Source: Pedobacter sp. Leaf41
Lineage (GTDB): Bacteria > Bacteroidota > Bacteroidia > Sphingobacteriales > Sphingobacteriaceae
DNA length: 64,000 nucleotides
Reading direction: 5' to 3'
Assembly (NCBI RefSeq): GCF_001422545.1
Contig: NZ_LMLE01000001.1
Location: 187,373-251,372 of the forward strand
Of the stretch, positions 60,120 to 64,000 are shown piece after piece (position 1 is the first letter of the stretch; every line of letters starts with the position of its first letter). The position numbers and the translations under genes were made by a program. Below the pieces are notes generated by a model. That model saw nothing but the letters and a program-made list of their open reading frames with translations. It made no database searches and was not told where the DNA came from.

Positions 60120-61562
60120 ATGAGCGCAAAAGATAATTTCATCAAAGTAAAGCACCTTTACAACCGTGCAGGCTTCGGTATTTCTTATCCTGATTTAAAC
60201 AAGCTAAGCAAAAGGAACATTAACAAAGTAGTTGATGGGTTACTCCAAGAACCTAAAAAAGACGATGCCATCACTTTGGTAAACGATGGCGAATCGAGAA
60301 GGCAAATGCTGGTCCAAGCTGGCTTGTACGCGAAAAAAGATTTAACTGATGATGAAAAGAAAATGCGTAGGGAGATTGTTCAGATGCAGAACGAGGTGAG
60401 CCGTGATTTGAATATTGCCTGGGTGAGTAAGATGATCAATACCGATAGTCCATTGCGAGAGAAGATGACGCTGTTTTGGCATGGACATTTTGCCTGCCGG
60501 AGCAATAACCCGATGTATGCACAACAACTCAACAACATACAGCGTCAACATGGTTTAGGGAGCTTTAGAACACTTTTAATTGAAGTTTCAAAATCACCTG
60601 CGATGTTGCAGTATCTCAATAACCAGCAGAATAAAAAAGGTAAACCCAATGAAAACTTCGCTCGAGAGCTGATGGAGTTATTTACTTTGGGCAGAGGTAA
60701 TTACACGGAAAATGATATTAAAGAGTCAGCTAGAGCCTTTACCGGTTGGACCTACGATAAAGATGGAACTTTCTTCTTTAGAAAGAACCAGCATGATGAT
60801 GGCACTAAAACCTTCTTCGGTAAAATTGGAAATTTTGAAGGCGAAAATATCATCGATATTATTTTGGATAAACCTGAAACGGCAACTTTCATCAGCAGAA
60901 AAATTTATAAGTTTTTTGTAAATGATACTCCTAATGAAGAACACGTTAAAGAATTGGCAAACCATTTTTATAACGCTAAATACGATATATCCGAAATGAT
61001 GCGGAAATTGTTTACCGCTGATTGGTTTTACAGCCCGGAAAATGTAGGTACTAAAATTAAATCACCATCCGAATTTTTGATTGGTTTAAGTCGCGAATTT
61101 TTCGTTACCTATAATAAGCCGCAAGTACTCATTCAACTTCAAAGTAGTTTGGGGCAATACCTATTCAATCCACCAAATGTGGCAGGTTGGCCAGGTGGGC
61201 AAAATTGGATTGATAGCTCATCGCTGATGCTCAGAATGCGGATCCCCTCGTTAGTTTTAAATGATGGCGAAATCGATTTTAGCGGTAAAGCCGATCCGGA
61301 AGATGAAGCTGTAATTGCGTTGAGCAGAACTGCTACAACCATGGCTAACAATACCAAGAAGCCAAAATCGTACGTAAATGCTCAGGCCGATTGGCCAAAA
61401 TTTTTAGATACTTTACCCAAAGGATTAACTCCTGTAGAGCTTACGGAATTCTTGTTGCAACCTAAATTGAACGATAAAATAACCAGAATGGTGGCCGATA
61501 ATAAGGGTTTACGAAGCACAGCTGTAGAAATTACAAGCATGCCCGAATATCAACTTTGCTAA
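60120..61562 (+). CDS. DUF1800 domain-containing protein
   Basis: 480 residues. The family pattern is visible from the start: VKHLYNRAGFGISYPDLNKL (about 10-29), then REKMTLFWHGHFACRSNN, then NENFARELMELFTLGRGNYT and ESARAFTGWTYDKDGTFFFR, then VAGWPGGQNWIDSSSLMLRM. No signal peptide, unusual since its partner carries one. These DUF1800/DUF1501 pairs are widespread in Bacteroidota and Planctomycetes; function is unproven. The ATG at 60120 is preferred over a TTG at 60111. The DUF1501 gene follows after 24 bases. Confidence 0.9.
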   Translation: MSAKDNFIKVKHLYNRAGFGISYPDLNKLSKRNINKVVDGLLQEPKKDDAITLVNDGESRRQMLVQAGLYAKKDLTDDEKKMRREIVQMQNEVSRDLNIAWVSKMINTDSPLREKMTLFWHGHFACRSNNPMYAQQLNNIQRQHGLGSFRTLLIEVSKSPAMLQYLNNQQNKKGKPNENFARELMELFTLGRGNYTENDIKESARAFTGWTYDKDGTFFFRKNQHDDGTKTFFGKIGNFEGENIIDIILDKPETATFISRKIYKFFVNDTPNEEHVKELANHFYNAKYDISEMMRKLFTADWFYSPENVGTKIKSPSEFLIGLSREFFVTYNKPQVLIQLQSSLGQYLFNPPNVAGWPGGQNWIDSSSLMLRMRIPSLVLNDGEIDFSGKADPEDEAVIALSRTATTMANNTKKPKSYVNAQADWPKFLDTLPKGLTPVELTEFLLQPKLNDKITRMVADNKGLRSTAVEITSMPEYQLC

Positions 61563-61586
61563 ATCATCAATCAAAAAAATAAGAAG

Positions 61587-62786
61587 ATGAACAGAAGAAA
61601 CTTTTTAAGAAATACAGGTTTTGTAGCAGCAGGTTCGTTGTTTGTACCTGCATTTATGAAACCACTTGAGGCGATGGCGCTTGATGAGCTAAGTTTATAT
61701 AAAAATTTGGTAGTGGTGCAGCTTTCTGGTGGGAATGATGGCTTAAACACCGTTGTTCCATTTGGGAATGATATTTACTATCAGAAACGTAAGGGCATTG
61801 CTATTAAGCCAGAAGAAGTTATTAAGCTGAATGATATGCAAGGTTTGAATCCGAATATGCAGGCACTGCAGGAAATTTACGATCAAGGCTGGATGACGAT
61901 TATCAACGATGTTGGGTATCCAAACCCAGATCGTTCACATTTCCGTTCGATGGATATTTGGCAAACAGGAAGCGATAGCAACCAGTTTTTATCTACCGGT
62001 TGGATAGGAAGATACCTCGATAGCAATTGCCAAACCTGTAAATTTCCTTACACTGCCATAGAGGTTGATGACTCACTTTCCTTGGCTATGAAAGGACAAA
62101 CCAAGAAAGGAATAGCGCTCAAAGATCCAGCGGCTTTATATCGCAATACTAACGATCCTTTTTTTAAGGCCATGCTGAAGAGCGATAAGGAGCATCTTGA
62201 TGAAGATAATTTAGGTTATTTGTACAAGACAATGATTGAGACGCAATCATCGGCAAGTTACATTCAAAATACGTCTAAAATTTACCAATCGAAATCCACC
62301 TATCCTCAAAGTGGTTTTGCAAACCAATTGAAAACGGTATCTAAATTTATCTCATCTGGATTGAAAACCAGGGTATATTACGTTTCCCTGAGCGGTTTCG
62401 ATACACACGTTAACCAAATAAACCAACAGGGGAATTTGCTGAAACAATACAGCGAAGGCATGGCTGCGTTTTTAAAAGACTTAAAATCAAATAATAAGCT
62501 GGAAGATACTTTAGTGGTTACTTTTTCGGAATTTGGCCGTCGCGTAGAGCAAAATGCAAGTAACGGCACCGATCACGGCACAGCAAATAATATGTTCGTC
62601 TTTGGCGGAAAATTAAAAAAACAGGGGATATTTAACAGCGCTCCAAATTTAAGCGATTTAGATACTGGTGATCTCAAATATCAACTGGATTTTAGACAGG
62701 TTTACGGCACCATTTTAGATAAATGGCTGGATGTAAATAATGGCGATATCTTAAATAAGAAGTTTAATACCCTAGATTTTATTTAA
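61587..62786 (+). CDS. DUF1501 domain-containing protein with Tat-type signal
   Basis: 399 residues. N-terminus MNRRNFLRNTGFVAAGSLFV has the twin Arg and F-L of a Tat signal, so export in folded form is likely. The alkaline-phosphatase-like DUF1501 domain follows: VVVQLSGGNDGLNTVVPFGN (about 42-61), YPNPDRSHFRSMDIWQTG, LSGFDTHVNQINQQGNLLKQ and FGRRVEQNASNGTDHGTANN (metal-ligand-like Asp/His cluster). It is co-transcribed with the DUF1800 gene. A terminator follows 71 bases later. Confidence 0.9.
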   Translation: MNRRNFLRNTGFVAAGSLFVPAFMKPLEAMALDELSLYKNLVVVQLSGGNDGLNTVVPFGNDIYYQKRKGIAIKPEEVIKLNDMQGLNPNMQALQEIYDQGWMTIINDVGYPNPDRSHFRSMDIWQTGSDSNQFLSTGWIGRYLDSNCQTCKFPYTAIEVDDSLSLAMKGQTKKGIALKDPAALYRNTNDPFFKAMLKSDKEHLDEDNLGYLYKTMIETQSSASYIQNTSKIYQSKSTYPQSGFANQLKTVSKFISSGLKTRVYYVSLSGFDTHVNQINQQGNLLKQYSEGMAAFLKDLKSNNKLEDTLVVTFSEFGRRVEQNASNGTDHGTANNMFVFGGKLKKQGIFNSAPNLSDLDTGDLKYQLDFRQVYGTILDKWLDVNNGDILNKKFNTLDFI

Positions 62787-62857
62787 AATTTAAAAAAGTT
62801 CAGCAGAATTTTTTAGACCCAATTCGCAAGTACAGCAAAAATTTTGGTCACGTTAAC

Positions 62858-62892
62858 AAAAAGAGCTAATCAAATTTGGATTGGCTCTTTTT
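62858..62892 (+). terminator. Terminator of the DUF1800-DUF1501 operon
   Basis: AAAAAGAGCTAATC pairs with GATTGGCTCTTTTT (one G-T pair) over a 7-base loop. The T-run is part of the arm. Confidence 0.85.
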
Positions 62893-62943
62893 GCTTAAAT
62901 TATGGAGACTTTAAATGACCAGAAGCCCCAGATTTTTGGTATT

Positions 62944-63297
62944 TTATTTTCTTTTAAGTACATATACTGGCTTGCTACTGTCTGCTCCGGTTTGTTCGGA
63001 AAAGACTTGAAAAAGCTCGTATCCATAAGATTTAACTTTATTCAAAAAATCCATCGCAGATTTAAATTCCATCCTTTTTCCATCATCATCCTTAATAAAA
63101 CTGTCTTCTACATATTGTACATTTTGGCCATAATCTACAGCGATAAATACTTTCTCGGAGAAGGTTCGGGAAATAGGTTTAAACTGAATGTAATCTGTTT
63201 TTAATTCGCTCAGCCTGAGTCCACTTACAGTTTGGGCTTTTGCAATACTTGTTGCGAAGCAGGCGACAAGTGCCGACGCAATTAATAATTTTTTCAT
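62944..63297 (-). CDS. Small secreted protein of unknown function
   Basis: 117 residues. Signal peptide MKKLLIASALVACFATSIAKA. The mature part is about 95 residues, mixed alpha/beta: YIQFKPISRTFSEKVFIAVD (about 36-55), then VEDSFIKDDDGKRMEFKSAM, then a C-terminal helix-strand YGYELFQVFSEQ. It resembles small periplasmic proteins that are common in Sphingobacteriaceae, but I cannot name the family. Convergent with the DUF1501 gene and divergent from the YccF gene. Confidence 0.68.
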   Translation of the reverse strand: MKKLLIASALVACFATSIAKAQTVSGLRLSELKTDYIQFKPISRTFSEKVFIAVDYGQNVQYVEDSFIKDDDGKRMEFKSAMDFLNKVKSYGYELFQVFSEQTGADSSKPVYVLKRK

Positions 63298-63414
63298 GAT
63301 TTGTTTCTTTTGTGTGTGAGTGTAAATTAATAAGAATCAATCAATGAAAAAACAGAAATCAATTTTCGCAGTGTAACATTTTAGGCCAATATATATCTTA
63401 ACTTAAAAAATTGA

Positions 63415-63783
63415 ATGAACTTCTTAGGCAATATCATCTGGATTATTTTTGGCGGAATTTTTATATTTTTCGAATATATTATTGGTGGTTTAATCCTATG
63501 CTTAACCATTGTAGGTATTCCTTTCGGCATCCAGTGTTTTAAGTTTGCCATTGTTGGGTTAGCTCCGTTTGGCGTTAAAATCACCGATACTTCATCTAAC
63601 ACAGGTTGTCTATCTACCATAATGAATATTCTTTGGCTGGTTTGTGGCGGTTTTTGGATTGCGCTAACGCATTTATTGTTTGGCATTTTATTATGCATTA
63701 CCATTATCGGGATACCTTTTGGCAGGCAGCATTTCAAATTGATGAATCTGGCTTTCACGCCTTTTGGAAAGTCAATTTCGTAA
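63415..63783 (+). CDS. YccF family membrane protein
   Basis: 122 residues. Two copies of the YccF motif are visible: LTIVGIPFGIQCFKFA (about 31-46) and ITIIGIPFGRQHFKLM (about 97-112). Each is preceded by a hydrophobic stretch, so about four membrane segments in total. Ends in LAFTPFGKSIS. A small inner-membrane protein of unknown function. The last codons are next to a dispersed repeat element. Confidence 0.88.
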   Translation: MNFLGNIIWIIFGGIFIFFEYIIGGLILCLTIVGIPFGIQCFKFAIVGLAPFGVKITDTSSNTGCLSTIMNILWLVCGGFWIALTHLLFGILLCITIIGIPFGRQHFKLMNLAFTPFGKSIS

Positions 63784-63803
63784 AAGGCAGCATATTTTGT
63801 TCA

Positions 63804-63864
63804 CTAGCCCCGATTGTAATGGAATGCCCGAAGCGTAGCGAGGCATGGAATGAAAAGCGGGAAC
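63804..63864. repeat. Dispersed TAGCCCCGATTG...AAAGCGGGAAC element
   Basis: Begins TAGCCCCGATTGTAATGGAA and ends GAAAAGCGGGAAC. An inner palindrome ATGCC...GGCAT at 63824-63846 surrounds the core CGAAGCGTAGCGA. It shares its start (TAGCCCCG) with the element at 36149-36238. Intergenic and non-coding. Confidence 0.6.
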
Positions 63865-63902
63865 AAATTACCCGATGAAAACGAAAAATTGCGCTCCAAA
63901 AA

Positions 63903-64000
63903 CTATTGTATTAAGCCAATTTTTTTAGAGTGCTCGATGGCTTCATTACTATTTTTAAATAAGCAGGCACATACATTTTTTGCTTCTATCTTCTGAAGTA
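63903..64000 (-). CDS. C-terminal end of an unidentified gene (cut by window edge)
   Basis: A minus-strand frame runs in from the right edge and ends with TAG at 63903-63905. The visible 31 residues read LQKIEAKNVCACLFKNSNEA and IEHSKKIGLIQ. This helical end suggests a soluble protein. No family can be assigned from so short a piece. Confidence 0.45.
   Translation of the reverse strand, partial: LQKIEAKNVCACLFKNSNEAIEHSKKIGLIQ

Noticed and set aside
1..64000. tRNA, rRNA or CRISPR features
   Set aside because: No tRNA-like T-arm consensus with a cloverleaf, no rRNA-like tract and no regularly spaced identical repeats with unique spacers were seen.

Overview
The window is a chromosomal stretch of a Bacteroidota bacterium, most likely family Sphingobacteriaceae (Pedobacter-like). 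The basis is the low-GC, AT-rich spacers, the near absence of Shine-Dalgarno sites, several promoters of the Bacteroidota TTTG-N20-TAnnTTTG type, and the gene families present: outer-membrane beta-barrel family receptor with a carboxypeptidase-regulatory domain, DUF1800/DUF1501 pair, M13 and M49 peptidases, PA2169, YtxH/holin cassette and DUF1080. The genus is an inference. Most of the window is ordinary chromosome. I see no tRNA, rRNA, CRISPR array, prophage or intact insertion sequence.

Layout. 1-8.4 kb: start of aspS, an outer-membrane receptor, an M49 lipoprotein peptidase, an amidase lipoprotein and glnS. 8.9-17.6 kb: a B12-binding protein with an enoyl-CoA hydratase, a sigma-54 response regulator, an AI-2E type permease, a YtxH/holin cassette, a low-molecular-weight tyrosine phosphatase, a ThuA protein, a decayed gene at 15.8-16.2 kb and a ceramidase-like membrane protein. 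17.6-22.3 kb: a complete cyanophycin locus with synthetase on one strand and cyanophycinase plus isoaspartyl peptidase on the other. 22.3-28.6 kb: TPR protein, C-terminal processing protease, SPFH protein and M13 peptidase.

28.9-33.6 kb is the accessory island and the most interesting part. A 59-residue double-glycine leader peptide, too short for a usual ORF cutoff, heads a minus-strand gene set. The set continues with two membrane proteins, a membrane-anchored thioredoxin-like protein, a C39-peptidase ABC exporter and another tiny membrane protein. A divergent XRE regulator sits at the head. The exporter is broken by two single-base losses, both in short poly-A runs. An internal terminator separates the peptide and its small neighbour from the export genes. 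This looks like a bacteriocin-type or signalling-peptide secretion system, with its exporter inactivated unless the sequence is wrong at two bases.

33.7-64 kb: CapA lipoprotein, NlpC/P60 hydrolase, pyruvate dehydrogenase E1-alpha and E2 without E1-beta, cupin, serine hydrolase, YbaB, UPF0173 hydrolase, polA, tag, trmB, an alkyltransferase-like protein, fcl, oxyR with a 15-bp inverted repeat over its promoter, a GH3 enzyme, a pentapeptide protein, a SNF2 helicase, DUF1080, aat, a DUF1800/DUF1501 secretion pair and YccF. Scattered among these are remnants (GxxExxY nuclease-like fragment, frameshifted S23 four-helix bundle gene) and several families of dispersed palindromes and short repeats.
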